From positions 1 through 20,501 of the forward strand of contig DAIETC010000034.1 of NCBI GenBank assembly GCA_027345905.1: a DNA stretch of 20,501 nt, read 5' to 3'. The translations under genes were made by a program, and so were the position numbers. This document shows, in pieces, positions 1 through 7,918 of the stretch. Each line of letters starts with the position of its first letter. Within the stretch, counting starts at the first letter, position 1. This DNA is from Kineosporiaceae bacterium. Its GTDB lineage: Bacteria; Actinomycetota; Actinomycetes; Actinomycetales; Angustibacteraceae. The notes beneath the pieces were generated by a model. It saw only the letters and a list, made by a program, of their open reading frames with translations, ran no database searches and had not been told where the DNA came from.

Positions 1-69
1 GTCGTCGGTCAGCATGGCAAAGACCTGCTCGGTGGTTGCCGCGTAAGGGATCTTGGCGTTGACCTGCAC
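1..69 (-). CDS. DUF2505-like protein, N-terminal fragment (partial)
   Basis: Only the first 23 codons are in the window, reading leftward off the edge. The peptide begins MQVNAKIPYAATTEQVFAML and resembles the start of actinobacterial DUF2505 proteins (SRPBCC/START-like fold), which typically open with a short beta strand followed by 'IPYAA..E.VFAML'. The GTG at 69-67 is chosen because a strong AGGAGG (79-74, minus) lies 4 nt upstream and because the family starts here. The gene diverges from kynA, with 64 bp between the start codons. DUF2505 proteins have no firmly established ligand, so no function is offered beyond possible binding of a small hydrophobic molecule. The family call rests on about 20 residues recognised from memory. 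Confidence 0.6.
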   Translation of the reverse strand, partial: MQVNAKIPYAATTEQVFAMLTDD

Positions 70-120
70 GATGCCTCCTGGCAGCCTCTCGGACGTCGGC
101 GCCGCGGTCGGGCGCGGCCC

Positions 121-127
121 TACGCTA
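121..127. promoter_or_regulatory. Symmetrical -10 element serving kynA (+) and the DUF2505 gene (-)
   Basis: The heptamer TACGCTA reads TACGCT on the plus strand (121-126) and TAGCGT on the minus strand (127-122). Both fit the actinobacterial -10 consensus TANNNT. On the plus strand seven bases separate it from the kynA ATG, so the predicted transcript start is the A of the start codon (leaderless). On the minus strand the predicted start is near 115, giving the DUF2505 mRNA a leader of about 45 nt that contains its AGGAGG. No clear -35 is visible. This is an inference from spacing and consensus. Confidence 0.5.
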
Positions 128-133
128 CGGGCC

Positions 134-940
134 ATGGACCACAACATGGACGCCGCGCCCGGGCGGGAGTTCGGCGAGGAAGGTGCCCGACTGACCTACG
201 GTACCTACCTGCGGTTACCCCAGCTGCTGAGCCAGCAGCTGCCCGAGTCCGACCCGCCGGCTCACGACGAGCTGCTGTTCATCACCATCCACCAGGTGTA
301 TGAGCTGTGGTTCCAACAGCTGCTGTTCGAGCTCGAAGGCGCGCGCGAGGCGATGCTGCAGGGCAGGCTGGCCTGGGCTCGGCATCTGCTGCGCCGGGTC
401 GCCACGATCGAGGACGTGCTCGTCCGGCAGGTGGCGGTGATCGAAACGATGACCCCACAGGACTTCCTGGAGTTTCGGCACCGGCTCGCGCCGGCCAGCG
501 GTTTTCAGTCCGTACAGTTTCGCGAGCTGGAGTTCGTCTCGGGCCACAAGGATCCCGCCTTCCTGCAGCGCTTTCGCGGTCTGACCCAGGACGAGCGCGC
601 CCGCCTGGAACGCCGCCTTGGCGAGCCCACCCTCTGGGATGCCTATCTCACGGTGCTCGAGCGTGCGGGCCTGCCGGTGGGCGAGGAGGATGCGGTCCGC
701 GCGGCGCTGTTGGCAGTGGCCCGGGACCGGCTTCGTTTCGCAGAGCCATGGGAGCTGGCCGAAGGTCTGATCGAACACGACGAGCAGCAGGCGGCGTGGC
801 GCAGTCGACACGTGGCCATGGTGGAACGTCAGATCGGCACGAAGTCCGGCACGGGAGGGTCTTCGGGTGCCCCGTACCTGCGTAGCCGCCTCGAGCTGCG
901 GTTCTATCCGCTGCTCTGGGAGCTTCGCGGCGCCTTGTAG
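134..940 (+). CDS. kynA: Tryptophan 2,3-dioxygenase
   Basis: This heme enzyme opens the indole ring of L-tryptophan with O2 to give N-formylkynurenine, the first step of the kynurenine pathway; it is cytosolic and tetrameric. The 268-aa product shows the whole family pattern: TYGTYL near residue 21, HDELLFITIHQ (45-54, with active-site His53), FRHRLAPASGFQS (114-126, with substrate-carboxylate Arg115), RELEF (130-134), then SRHVAMVERQIG with proximal heme ligand His226, and GTGGSSG (239-245, Thr240). The offset to the Xanthomonas enzyme (His55, Arg117, His240, Thr254) is constant within each half. The frame is open upstream to 53, but ATG134 fits the family length and sits 7 nt after a TACGCT box. 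An ATG at 146 is also possible. No kynureninase or formamidase is visible in the window. Confidence 0.96.
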   Translation: MDHNMDAAPGREFGEEGARLTYGTYLRLPQLLSQQLPESDPPAHDELLFITIHQVYELWFQQLLFELEGAREAMLQGRLAWARHLLRRVATIEDVLVRQVAVIETMTPQDFLEFRHRLAPASGFQSVQFRELEFVSGHKDPAFLQRFRGLTQDERARLERRLGEPTLWDAYLTVLERAGLPVGEEDAVRAALLAVARDRLRFAEPWELAEGLIEHDEQQAAWRSRHVAMVERQIGTKSGTGGSSGAPYLRSRLELRFYPLLWELRGAL

Positions 941-965
941 TCCCGCGTGGGCGGGTAGGGTCGCC

Positions 966-1010
966 ATGAAGCGCAACGAGGCGCTCCGGCGGGTCAAGGC
1001 GAAGGCGTAG
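966..1010 (+). CDS. 14-aa basic mini-ORF just upstream of the glutamate dehydrogenase
   Basis: ATG at 966 opens a short frame, MKRNEALRRVKAKA, ending with TAG at 1008-1010, only 6 nt before the dehydrogenase ATG at 1017. Six of 14 residues are Lys or Arg. A TAGGGT hexamer (956-961) lies 4 nt before the ATG. That is a plausible -10 box, but tighter than the usual 6-7 nt for a leaderless start. The dehydrogenase itself has no convincing Shine-Dalgarno sequence, so terminating ribosomes from this ORF could re-initiate there. It could equally be chance; 15-codon ORFs are common in GC-rich DNA. Confidence 0.3.
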   Translation: MKRNEALRRVKAKA

Positions 1011-1016
1011 AAGACA

Positions 1017-4000
1017 ATGGCCCAGGCAGCGACGCGGTCGCGGAACGTGCGCGAGAGGACCGAGCTGATCGCGAGGGCGGCCGCCGCGGCGCCGAGCGTG
1101 GCAGGGCCGTCGGCACGGGCGGGCGTGCAGCACCTCGTCGAGCAGCTGGACGCCTACTACCGGCACGTGCCGGACGAGGACCTGTTCTCTCGCAGTCCCC
1201 AGGACCTCCTGGCCGCCATGGCCAGTCATCGGACGCTGGCCGAGCATCGGCCCGTCGGCGTCGCGGCGGTGCGTGTCACGACGCCGCCGCGCGGCGCTGA
1301 CAGCTGGGCCGGTGGGCACACGGTCGTCGAGGTCGTCACCGACGACATGCCGTTCCTCGTCGACTCGGTGACCGCGGAGCTGAGCCGGGTCGACCGGGCG
1401 ATCCATCTCGTGGTGCATCCGCAGCTGGTGGTGCGCCGGGATGCTGCCGGTGAGCTCCTGGACGTGCTCGGCCTGCCCGTCGACCAGGAGGACCCCGCCT
1501 ACGACTGCCACCTGGAGTCGTGGATGCACATCGAGATCGACCGTGAAGCTGATCCGCAGGCGTCCGCGCGCCTCGCCGCCGACGTGCGTCGGGTGCTGGG
1601 TGACGTGCGCGACTGCGTCGAGGACTGGCCGCGGATGCGCGCTACGGCGCTCGGCCTGGCGGCCGAGCTGTCCACGTCGCCGCCGGCGGGGGTGGCGGGC
1701 GAGGAGGTCGAGGAGGCCCGCCAGCTGTTGGGCTGGCTCGCCGCTGGCAACTTCACGTTCATCGGGTATCGCGAGTACGACCTGCAGGTGCGGGACGGCC
1801 AGGAGGCGCTGCGTGCGCTTTCGGGAAGTGGCTTGGGCGTCTTGCGCTACGACCAGCCGATGGCAGGCAACAGCTTCGCCAGGCTCCCCGCCGACGTCCG
1901 GGCCAGGGCGCGCGAACCCCACGTGCTCGTCCTGACCAAGGCCAACTCGCGCTCGACCGTGCACCGTCCCGCGCACCTGGACTACATCGGGGTCAAGCGC
2001 TTCGACACTGACGGGACCGTCGTGGGCGAACGCCGGTTCCTGGGCCTTTTCACCTCCGCGGCCTACACCGAGAGCGTGACCCGGGTGCCGGTCGTCAGCC
2101 GCAAGGTCCAGGAGGTTCTGCGCCGCTCGGGGTTCGCGCCGGAGAGCCACTCCGGCAAGGACCTGATGGTCGTCCTTGAGACGTATCCGCGCGACGAGCT
2201 GTTCCAGGCCGACGTCGAGCACTTGCTGGACACGGCGATCAGCGTGCTGCACCTGCAGGAACGTCGACGCACCCGGCTCTTCGTGCGCCGTGATGACTAC
2301 GGCCGGTTCATGTCCTGCCTGGTCTACCTGCCCCGCGACCGGTACACGACGCAGATCCGCTTGCGGCTGCAGGCGATCCTGTGCGCGGCGTTCGAGGGTG
2401 AAAGTGTGGACTACACGACGCGGGTGAGCGAGTCGGTACTCGCCCGGCTGCACTTCGTCGTCCGGACGCCGCGCGATCACCCGGCGCCGGAAGTCGACCT
2501 CGAGCAGCTGCAAGCGCGCCTGGTGGCCGCAGCCCGCAGCTGGGAGGAGGACCTGGCCGAGGCGTTGCGGGCGGCCTTGGGGGACGAACGCGCCGAGCCG
2601 CTGATTGCCCTCTATGCTGCGGCCTTCCCCGAGGCGTACAAGGAGGACTTCGCCGCGGACGTGGCCGTACGAGACGTGCTCCAGCTGCACGCGCTGAGCG
2701 CGGACGGGCCTGCCGCGACCTTGCGCATGAGCCTGTACCGCGAGCCGGGGTCGGGCGAGGACGAGCGCCGGTTGAAGCTGTACCGGCTGCAGCCGTGCTC
2801 GCTGACGCAGGTGCTGCCGCTGTTTCGCGACATGGGCCTGGAGGTGACCGACGAGCGTCCCTACGAGCTCACGCCGTCCGCTGGGCGCCGGCTACATCTG
2901 TACGACTTCGGTCTGCGCTATGCCGCCTCCGGTGGCGGGTGGGGGGACGAAGGCGCGAACGCCGACGAGGGCGCGTTCCAGGACGCTGTGGCGGCGGTGT
3001 GGGACGGGCGGGCGGAGAGCGACGGTTTCAACGCCCTGGTCCTGGGGGCGGGACTGACCTGGCGTCAGGTGGTGGTCCTGCGCGCCTACAGCAAGTACTT
3101 GCGGCAGACCGGTCTGACGTTCAGCCAGGAGTACGTGCAGTCCTGCCTGGTTGCCAACGTGGACTTGGCCGGGTTGCTCGTGCAGCTGTTCGAAGCGCGC
3201 TTGGACCCCGACCGGTTCGGCGGTGACGCTGCGGCACCGGGCCGCAGCGAGGTGTGCGCCGACCTGACCGAGCGCATCGCCGCGCAGCTGGACGACGTCG
3301 CCAGCCTCGACCACGACCGCATCCTGCGCGCCTTGCGGGGAGCGATCGCCGCGACCGTGCGCAGCAGCTTCTTCCAGGTCGACCAACAGGGCCAGCCGCG
3401 CTCGTACGTGTCGTTCAAGCTGAACCCTCACGAGGTCCCCGACCTGCCACCCCCGCGGCCGGCCTACGAGATCTGGGTGTACTCCCCGCGCGTGGAGGGG
3501 GTGCACCTGCGCTTCGGGGCGGTCGCCCGCGGAGGTCTGCGCTGGAGCGAGCGGCGTGAGGACTTTCGCACCGAGGTGCTCGGGCTGGTCAAGGCGCAGA
3601 CCGTGAAGAACGCCGTCATCGTGCCCACCGGCGCCAAGGGCGGGTTCGTGCCCAAGGCGCTGCCCGACCCCAGCGACCGGGAGGCCTACCTGGCAGAGGG
3701 CATCACGTCGTACCGGACGTTCATCGCGGCCATGCTCGACCTGACCGACACGATCTGCGGCACCGCAGAGCAGGCTCGCGTCGTCCCGCCCCCGCGGGTG
3801 GTGCGACACGACGGCGACGACACGTACCTCGTGGTAGCCGCCGACAAGGGAACGGCAACCTTCAGCGACATCGCCAACGAGATGGCATTGTCGTACGGCT
3901 TCTGGCTCGGTGACGCCTTCGCCTCCGGCGGTTCGGCGGGTTACGACCACAAGGCGATGGGCATCACCGCCCGCGGCGCGTGGGAGTCGGTCAAACGCCA

Positions 4001-5960
4001 CTTTCGCGAAGCCGGCCTCGACACCCAGAGCGAGGACTTCACCGTCGTCGGCATCGGCGACATGAGCGGGGACGTCTTCGGCAACGGAATGCTGCTGTCC
4101 GAGCACATCCGGCTGGTGGCCGCGTTCGACCACCGGCACGTCTTTCTCGACCCCGACCCCGACGCCGTCACCTCGTACGCCGAGCGCCGGCGTCTGTTCG
4201 AGCTGCACCGGTCCTCGTGGGCGGACTACGACACGACGCTGCTGCGCCCGGGAGGGGGGGTGTGGCCGCGCAACGCCAAGTCGATACCGGTCAGCGCCGC
4301 AGCTGCCGCGGCCCTCGGACTGGGCGAGCAGGCCGCGGCGATGGCGCCGTCGGAGCTGATCAAGGCAATCCTGCGCGCACCGGTCGACCTGCTCTGGAAC
4401 GGGGGGATCGGCACCTATGTGAAGGCTTCCCACGAGAGCAACCAGGACGTCGGCGACCGCGCGAACGACCTCATCCGCGTTGGGGGCAACGAGCTGCGCT
4501 GCCGGGTGGTGGGTGAGGGGGGCAACCTCGGCCTGACCCAGCTCGGGCGTATCGAGGCCGCGTTGCACGGCGTGCGCATCAACACCGACGCGATCGACAA
4601 CTCGGCTGGCGTCGACACCTCCGACCATGAGGTCAACATAAAGATCCTGCTGGACTCGGTCGTCGCTGACGGCGAGCTGGACCTGGCTGCGCGCAATCAG
4701 CTGCTTGCGCAGATGACCGACGAGGTCGCCGCGTTGGTGCTGCGCGACAACTATGAGCAGAACGTGCTGCTCGGCAACGCTCGTGAACAGGCGCGCTCGA
4801 TGCTGCCGGTGCACGTGCGGCTGATGCGTTCGCTGACCACGCACGGCGGTCTGGACCCCGAGCTGGAGTTCTTGCCGGACGCGAAGGGTCTCGCGCGCCG
4901 ACACGAGGACGGGCTGGGCCTGACCTCGCCGGAGTTCTCGGTGCTTGTCGCCTACGCCAAGATCACCCTCACCCGCGACCTGCTGGCCAGCGACCTGCCC
5001 GACGACCCGTGGCTGGGCCGGACGTTGCGCGAGTACTTCCCGAGCGAGCTGGTGCGGCGCTACGACGACCGGTTGGATGCGCACCGCCTGCGGCGCGAGA
5101 TCGTCACCACGACGCTGGTGAACAACCTGGTCAACCGCGGCGGGATCACGTTCGCCTTCCGCGTCCAGGACGAGACCGCGGCCACCCCGGTGCACGTGGC
5201 CCGCGCCTACGTGGTGGCCCGTGAGGTGTTCGGCTTACGCGAGTTCGTCGCCCGGGTGGAGGCTCTCGACACCCTGGTGCCTGCGCGCGCCCAGACGGCG
5301 CTGTACCTGGAGTTTCGCCGGCTGCTGGACCGCTCGGTGCGTTGGCTGATCCAGAGCCGGCCGCCGGCCTTGGACATCGCCGCGGAGATCGAGCGTTACG
5401 GCGACACCGTTGCGCTCCTGCGCTCGCAGATTCCGCAGCTGCTCGTGGGGGCTGAGCAGCACCGCCTGGGCCGGCGCGCGGACGAGCTCGTCAAGCAGGG
5501 GATTCCCGAGGACCTGGCGCGCGACGCCGCGGCACTGCTGGACGTGTACTCCCTGCTGGACGTCACCGAAGTCGCCCTGACCACTGACACGCCTGCGCAA
5601 AGCGTTGCGCCCCTGTATTTCCAGCTCTCCGAACGCTTCCGCGTCGACACCTTGCTCACCCTGATCACCCGACTGCCACGCGAAGACCGCTGGGACTCGC
5701 TGGCACGCGCCGCCTTGCGGTATGACCTGTACGCCGCGCTGGAGTCGCTGACCGTCTCGGTCTTGACGACGACCGACCCCGGCGCGGAGCCGGCCGAGCG
5801 CATCGCCGCCTGGGAGGCCGCCAACGGTGAAACCCTGAGCCGGGTGCGCGAGACGCTCGGTGAGGTCAGCGAGCTCGACCAGACCGGGATCGCGGCGCTG
5901 TCGGTGGCGCTGCGATCCCTGCGTGGTGTGGTCCGAAGCGGTGTGGCCCACGGCGCCTAG
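1017..5960 (+). CDS. gdh: NAD-specific glutamate dehydrogenase, large (180-kDa) class
   Basis: It catalyses NAD+-dependent oxidative deamination of L-glutamate to 2-oxoglutarate and ammonia, a catabolic, cytosolic role. At 1647 aa it matches the large L-GDH class known from Streptomyces and Mycobacterium. The first ~800 residues are the regulatory region (ACT-like segments in this family), and the catalytic core lies at about 820-1260. Core motifs: GGLRWSERREDF (839-850); KAQTVKNAVIVPTGAKGGF (859-877), holding the active-site lysines; GIGDMSGDVFGNG (1012-1024), the dinucleotide-binding loop; NGGIGTYVKA (from 1128); GEGGNLG (1166-1172); and NTDAIDNSAGVDTSDHEVN. The rest is the helical C-terminal region of the class. 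The start is the first ATG of the frame. In mycobacteria this enzyme is held in check by the FHA protein GarA; nothing here shows whether that applies. Its TAG stop is also part of the predicted pdtaS promoter. Confidence 0.97.
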   Translation: MAQAATRSRNVRERTELIARAAAAAPSVAGPSARAGVQHLVEQLDAYYRHVPDEDLFSRSPQDLLAAMASHRTLAEHRPVGVAAVRVTTPPRGADSWAGGHTVVEVVTDDMPFLVDSVTAELSRVDRAIHLVVHPQLVVRRDAAGELLDVLGLPVDQEDPAYDCHLESWMHIEIDREADPQASARLAADVRRVLGDVRDCVEDWPRMRATALGLAAELSTSPPAGVAGEEVEEARQLLGWLAAGNFTFIGYREYDLQVRDGQEALRALSGSGLGVLRYDQPMAGNSFARLPADVRARAREPHVLVLTKANSRSTVHRPAHLDYIGVKRFDTDGTVVGERRFLGLFTSAAYTESVTRVPVVSRKVQEVLRRSGFAPESHSGKDLMVVLETYPRDELFQADVEHLLDTAISVLHLQERRRTRLFVRRDDYGRFMSCLVYLPRDRYTTQIRLRLQAILCAAFEGESVDYTTRVSESVLARLHFVVRTPRDHPAPEVDLEQLQARLVAAARSWEEDLAEALRAALGDERAEPLIALYAAAFPEAYKEDFAADVAVRDVLQLHALSADGPAATLRMSLYREPGSGEDERRLKLYRLQPCSLTQVLPLFRDMGLEVTDERPYELTPSAGRRLHLYDFGLRYAASGGGWGDEGANADEGAFQDAVAAVWDGRAESDGFNALVLGAGLTWRQVVVLRAYSKYLRQTGLTFSQEYVQSCLVANVDLAGLLVQLFEARLDPDRFGGDAAAPGRSEVCADLTERIAAQLDDVASLDHDRILRALRGAIAATVRSSFFQVDQQGQPRSYVSFKLNPHEVPDLPPPRPAYEIWVYSPRVEGVHLRFGAVARGGLRWSERREDFRTEVLGLVKAQTVKNAVIVPTGAKGGFVPKALPDPSDREAYLAEGITSYRTFIAAMLDLTDTICGTAEQARVVPPPRVVRHDGDDTYLVVAADKGTATFSDIANEMALSYGFWLGDAFASGGSAGYDHKAMGITARGAWESVKRHFREAGLDTQSEDFTVVGIGDMSGDVFGNGMLLSEHIRLVAAFDHRHVFLDPDPDAVTSYAERRRLFELHRSSWADYDTTLLRPGGGVWPRNAKSIPVSAAAAAALGLGEQAAAMAPSELIKAILRAPVDLLWNGGIGTYVKASHESNQDVGDRANDLIRVGGNELRCRVVGEGGNLGLTQLGRIEAALHGVRINTDAIDNSAGVDTSDHEVNIKILLDSVVADGELDLAARNQLLAQMTDEVAALVLRDNYEQNVLLGNAREQARSMLPVHVRLMRSLTTHGGLDPELEFLPDAKGLARRHEDGLGLTSPEFSVLVAYAKITLTRDLLASDLPDDPWLGRTLREYFPSELVRRYDDRLDAHRLRREIVTTTLVNNLVNRGGITFAFRVQDETAATPVHVARAYVVAREVFGLREFVARVEALDTLVPARAQTALYLEFRRLLDRSVRWLIQSRPPALDIAAEIERYGDTVALLRSQIPQLLVGAEQHRLGRRADELVKQGIPEDLARDAAALLDVYSLLDVTEVALTTDTPAQSVAPLYFQLSERFRVDTLLTLITRLPREDRWDSLARAALRYDLYAALESLTVSVLTTTDPGAEPAERIAAWEAANGETLSRVRETLGEVSELDQTGIAALSVALRSLRGVVRSGVAHGA

Positions 5961-5963
5961 GAT
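5958..5963 (+). promoter_or_regulatory. Predicted -10 box (TAGGAT) of pdtaS, overlapping the gdh stop codon
   Basis: TAGGAT matches TANNNT and is followed by exactly six bases (TCGCTG) before the GTG start of pdtaS, which is leaderless geometry. Its first three bases are the TAG stop codon of the glutamate dehydrogenase. No Shine-Dalgarno sequence fits in the 9-nt gap, so either this box drives a leaderless pdtaS mRNA or pdtaS is translated from gdh read-through transcripts, or both. Confidence 0.5.
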
Positions 5964-5969
5964 TCGCTG

Positions 5970-7433
5970 GTGCCGACCCTCAGCGACCTGGTGCACCGGC
6001 ACACGGACCTCCTCGAGGCCGACATCGAGTGGCTGCACCGCCTGGTTGCCGACTGGCAGCTGCTCTCGGACCTGTCGTTCGCCGACCTGGTCTTGTGGGT
6101 GCGCGTGCCTGACGGCTGGCTGTCGGTCGCCCACGTGCGCCCCACGACAGGTGCCACCGCCTTCTTCCACGACGCCGTGGGTGACCGGGTTGCGTTTGGT
6201 CGGCGCCCCCAGCTCGACCGGTCGTTCACCGAGGCCGTGATCTGCCGTGATCGTGACCCGGAGTGGCGCGACGACGTCCCCGTGCGGGTCGAGACGATTC
6301 CCGTGCTGCGCGCGGGGCGGCCGGCTGCCGTCATCTCGCGACACACGAACCTGGCGAGCCTGCGCACGCCGAGCCGGCTCGAGCTCACCTACCTGGCGTG
6401 CGCCGACGCTTTGGCGATCATGGTGGCCGAAGGGACGTTCCCGGTGGCCGGCTCGCCGACGAGCTCTCGGCGCGGATCGCCGCGGGTAGGAGACGGGCTA
6501 CTGCGCCTGGACGTCGAGGGGGTGGTGACGTACGCGAGTCCCAATGCGGTCTCCGCCTATCACCGGCTGGGCTATGACCGCGAGCTGGTCGGGGTGCTGC
6601 TCGCCGAGGTCACGACCGGCCTGCTGGACGGCCGGGGGCACGTCGACGAGGGCTTGGCGCTCGTGCTCACCGGCAAGGCGCCATGGCGTTGCGACCTCGA
6701 CAACCGGGGCACCGTCCTGAGCCTGCGGGCAATCCCCCTGCTTGAGAATGGGGCGCGCACCGGCGCACTGCTGCTCGTCCGGGACGTGACCGAGGTGCGC
6801 CGGCGGGACCGTGAGCTGCTCAGCAAGGACGCGACGATCCGCGAGATCCATCACCGGGTCAAGAACAACCTGCAGACGGTGGCTGCCCTGCTGCGCTTAC
6901 AGTCCCGGCGCCTGGACGACGGCCCCGGCCGTGCCGCGCTGGACGAGGCGGGGCGCCGGGTAGGTGCCATCGCCGTCGTCTACGAGACGCTTTCTGCGGG
7001 CTTCGAGGAGAGCGTGCAGTTCGACGAGGTGGCGCTGCGGGCGCTGGAGGCGGTGGTGCAGGCCACCTCGGCGGGGAACACCCGGATCCGCCAGGAGGGC
7101 CGGTTCGGCCGGCTGCGTGCCGAGGATGCGACGGCGCTGTCGCTAGCGTTGACCGAGCTCGTGCACAACGCGATCGAGCACGGTTTGAGCGGTGGCTCGG
7201 GACAGGTGAGCGTCCAGGCCGAGCGCGACGACCCGCTCGGCGAGCTGCGCGTGCAGGTAGGCGACGACGGTGTCGGGCTGGCGCCGGAGCTGACCGGCCG
7301 GCCCACTGGGCTCGGCTCCCAGATCGTCCGTTCGCTGGTCGCCGAGATGGGCGGCACGATCACCTGGCAGGAACGTGCGGGCGGGGGAACGCAGGTCCTG
7401 ATGGTGCTGCGTCCTCGGCCGCTGCCGGATTGA
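5970..7433 (+). CDS. pdtaS: Sensor histidine kinase, PdtaS family (HisKA_2/HWE-like)
   Basis: This is a soluble sensor kinase that, in M. tuberculosis, phosphorylates the ANTAR-domain RNA-binding regulator PdtaR. The 487-aa product has an N-terminal GAF-type sensor region (about 1-150; no membrane segment or signal peptide), a PAS domain (about 170-275, 'LLRLDVEGVVTYASPNAVSAYHRLG'), a HisKA_2 dimerisation box with EIHHRVKNNLQ around 292-302, where His295 is the expected phospho-acceptor (His294 precedes it), and a HATPase domain with N-box LTELVHNAIEHG (about 394-405), VGDDGVGL and GLGSQIVRSL. GTG5970 follows a TAGGAT box by 6 nt and lies 9 nt after the gdh stop. The gene faces whiB1 tail to tail, as I recall for Rv3220c and whiB1 in mycobacteria. 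No pdtaR is present in the window. Confidence 0.93.
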   Translation: MPTLSDLVHRHTDLLEADIEWLHRLVADWQLLSDLSFADLVLWVRVPDGWLSVAHVRPTTGATAFFHDAVGDRVAFGRRPQLDRSFTEAVICRDRDPEWRDDVPVRVETIPVLRAGRPAAVISRHTNLASLRTPSRLELTYLACADALAIMVAEGTFPVAGSPTSSRRGSPRVGDGLLRLDVEGVVTYASPNAVSAYHRLGYDRELVGVLLAEVTTGLLDGRGHVDEGLALVLTGKAPWRCDLDNRGTVLSLRAIPLLENGARTGALLLVRDVTEVRRRDRELLSKDATIREIHHRVKNNLQTVAALLRLQSRRLDDGPGRAALDEAGRRVGAIAVVYETLSAGFEESVQFDEVALRALEAVVQATSAGNTRIRQEGRFGRLRAEDATALSLALTELVHNAIEHGLSGGSGQVSVQAERDDPLGELRVQVGDDGVGLAPELTGRPTGLGSQIVRSLVAEMGGTITWQERAGGGTQVLMVLRPRPLPD

Positions 7434-7472
7434 ACCGCGATCGCGCGGATTGAACCCGCGAGTGCGCCGGCC

Positions 7473-7517
7473 GGGGTTGAACTGGGGTCGGGGTTGAGCT
7501 GGGGTCGGGGCTGCGCT
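7473..7517. repeat. 17-bp direct repeat between convergent pdtaS and whiB1
   Basis: Two copies of a 17-bp unit (GGGGTTGAACTGGGGTC at 7473-7489, and the same with one change at 7490-7506) are followed by a decayed partial third copy that runs into the whiB1 stop codon at 7516-7518. Just before it, CGGATTGAACC also occurs twice near 7425 and 7446, and a weak hairpin (CCGCG, 4-nt loop, CGCGG; 7435-7448) follows the pdtaS stop. No U-tract terminator is seen. The region presumably holds the 3' ends of both transcripts. Confidence 0.6.
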
Positions 7518-7764
7518 AGACGGCGCGTCGGGCCCGGGCGTTGCGACGCTTGAGCGCTCGCCGCTCGTCCTCGGACAGTCCACCCCACACGCCGGCGTCC
7601 TGCCCGGACTCCAGAGCCCAGCTCAGGCACGTCTCCAGCACGGGGCAGCGTCGGCACACCGCTTTGGCTTCTTCAATCTGCAACAGCGCGGGCCCGGTGT
7701 TGCCGATCGGGAAGAACAGCTCCGGGTCCTCGTCGAGGCAGGCCGCGCGGTGGCGCCAGTCCAT
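7516..7764 (-). CDS. whiB1: WhiB1-type iron-sulfur transcriptional regulator
   Basis: The 82-aa Wbl protein has the four [4Fe-4S] ligands at Cys9, Cys37, Cys40 and Cys46, the same positions as in mycobacterial WhiB1, then the GVWGGLSEDERRALKRR turn and basic C-terminal tail. The MDWRHRAACLDEDPELFFPIGN start is nearly that of M. tuberculosis WhiB1 (84 aa), which binds the region 4 part of the primary sigma factor and whose cluster reacts with nitric oxide. ATG7764 is supported by the family start and by a CAGGAGA sequence upstream. The lipid kinase gene lies upstream on the same strand but 228 bp away, and that gap contains a Crp-type operator, so whiB1 probably has its own promoter. Confidence 0.96.
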   Translation of the reverse strand: MDWRHRAACLDEDPELFFPIGNTGPALLQIEEAKAVCRRCPVLETCLSWALESGQDAGVWGGLSEDERRALKRRNARARRAV

Positions 7765-7773
7765 CGGGATCGA

Positions 7774-7780
7774 TCTCCTG
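7774..7780 (-). promoter_or_regulatory. Shine-Dalgarno sequence of whiB1
   Basis: CAGGAGA on the minus strand, with GGAG ending 10 nt before the whiB1 ATG. It fixes that start and shows whiB1 has a leadered mRNA, unlike several neighbours. Confidence 0.75.
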
Positions 7781-7813
7781 TCTGGTACGAGGTCAGTAGT
7801 CGCGGCCGGCTCT

Positions 7814-7829
7814 TGTGAATTGCTTCACG
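7814..7829. promoter_or_regulatory. Crp/GlxR-type operator upstream of whiB1
   Basis: TGTGAATTGCTTCACG fits TGTGA-N6-TCACA in 9 of 10 half-site bases, and the symmetry extends to the flanking T/A pair. Its centre is about 57 nt upstream of the whiB1 ATG and about 35 nt upstream of where a transcript from the weak TACTGA box (7798-7793, minus) would begin. In M. tuberculosis, whiB1 is a known direct target of the cAMP receptor protein (Rv3676), so the context supports the call. Assignment to a Crp homologue of this organism is inference. Confidence 0.68.
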
Positions 7830-7918
7830 AACAACAGGTGGTTAACGCCGCAGCCGCGCGGGGTGTTCCAGCCTCACATCTGCCGCCGCCGCGCACAAGG
7901 CTTTAGACGTGATGGTTC

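Noticed and set aside
53..133. Upstream extension of kynA to the TTG at 53
   Set aside because: The extension overlaps the start and Shine-Dalgarno sequence of the divergent DUF2505 gene, adds a low-complexity N-terminus and crosses the predicted -10 box.
648..5195. Very long open frames on the minus strand opposite gdh (about 680 and 767 codons), and similar long antisense frames opposite the ATPase and helicase genes
   Set aside because: They are mirror frames of strongly conserved plus- or minus-strand genes in GC-rich DNA. Their translations are low-complexity Arg/Ala/Gly/His-rich with no recognisable domain.
7435..7448. Rho-independent terminator after pdtaS
   Set aside because: The stem is only 5 bp and no U-tract follows; I mention it only as a weak hairpin.
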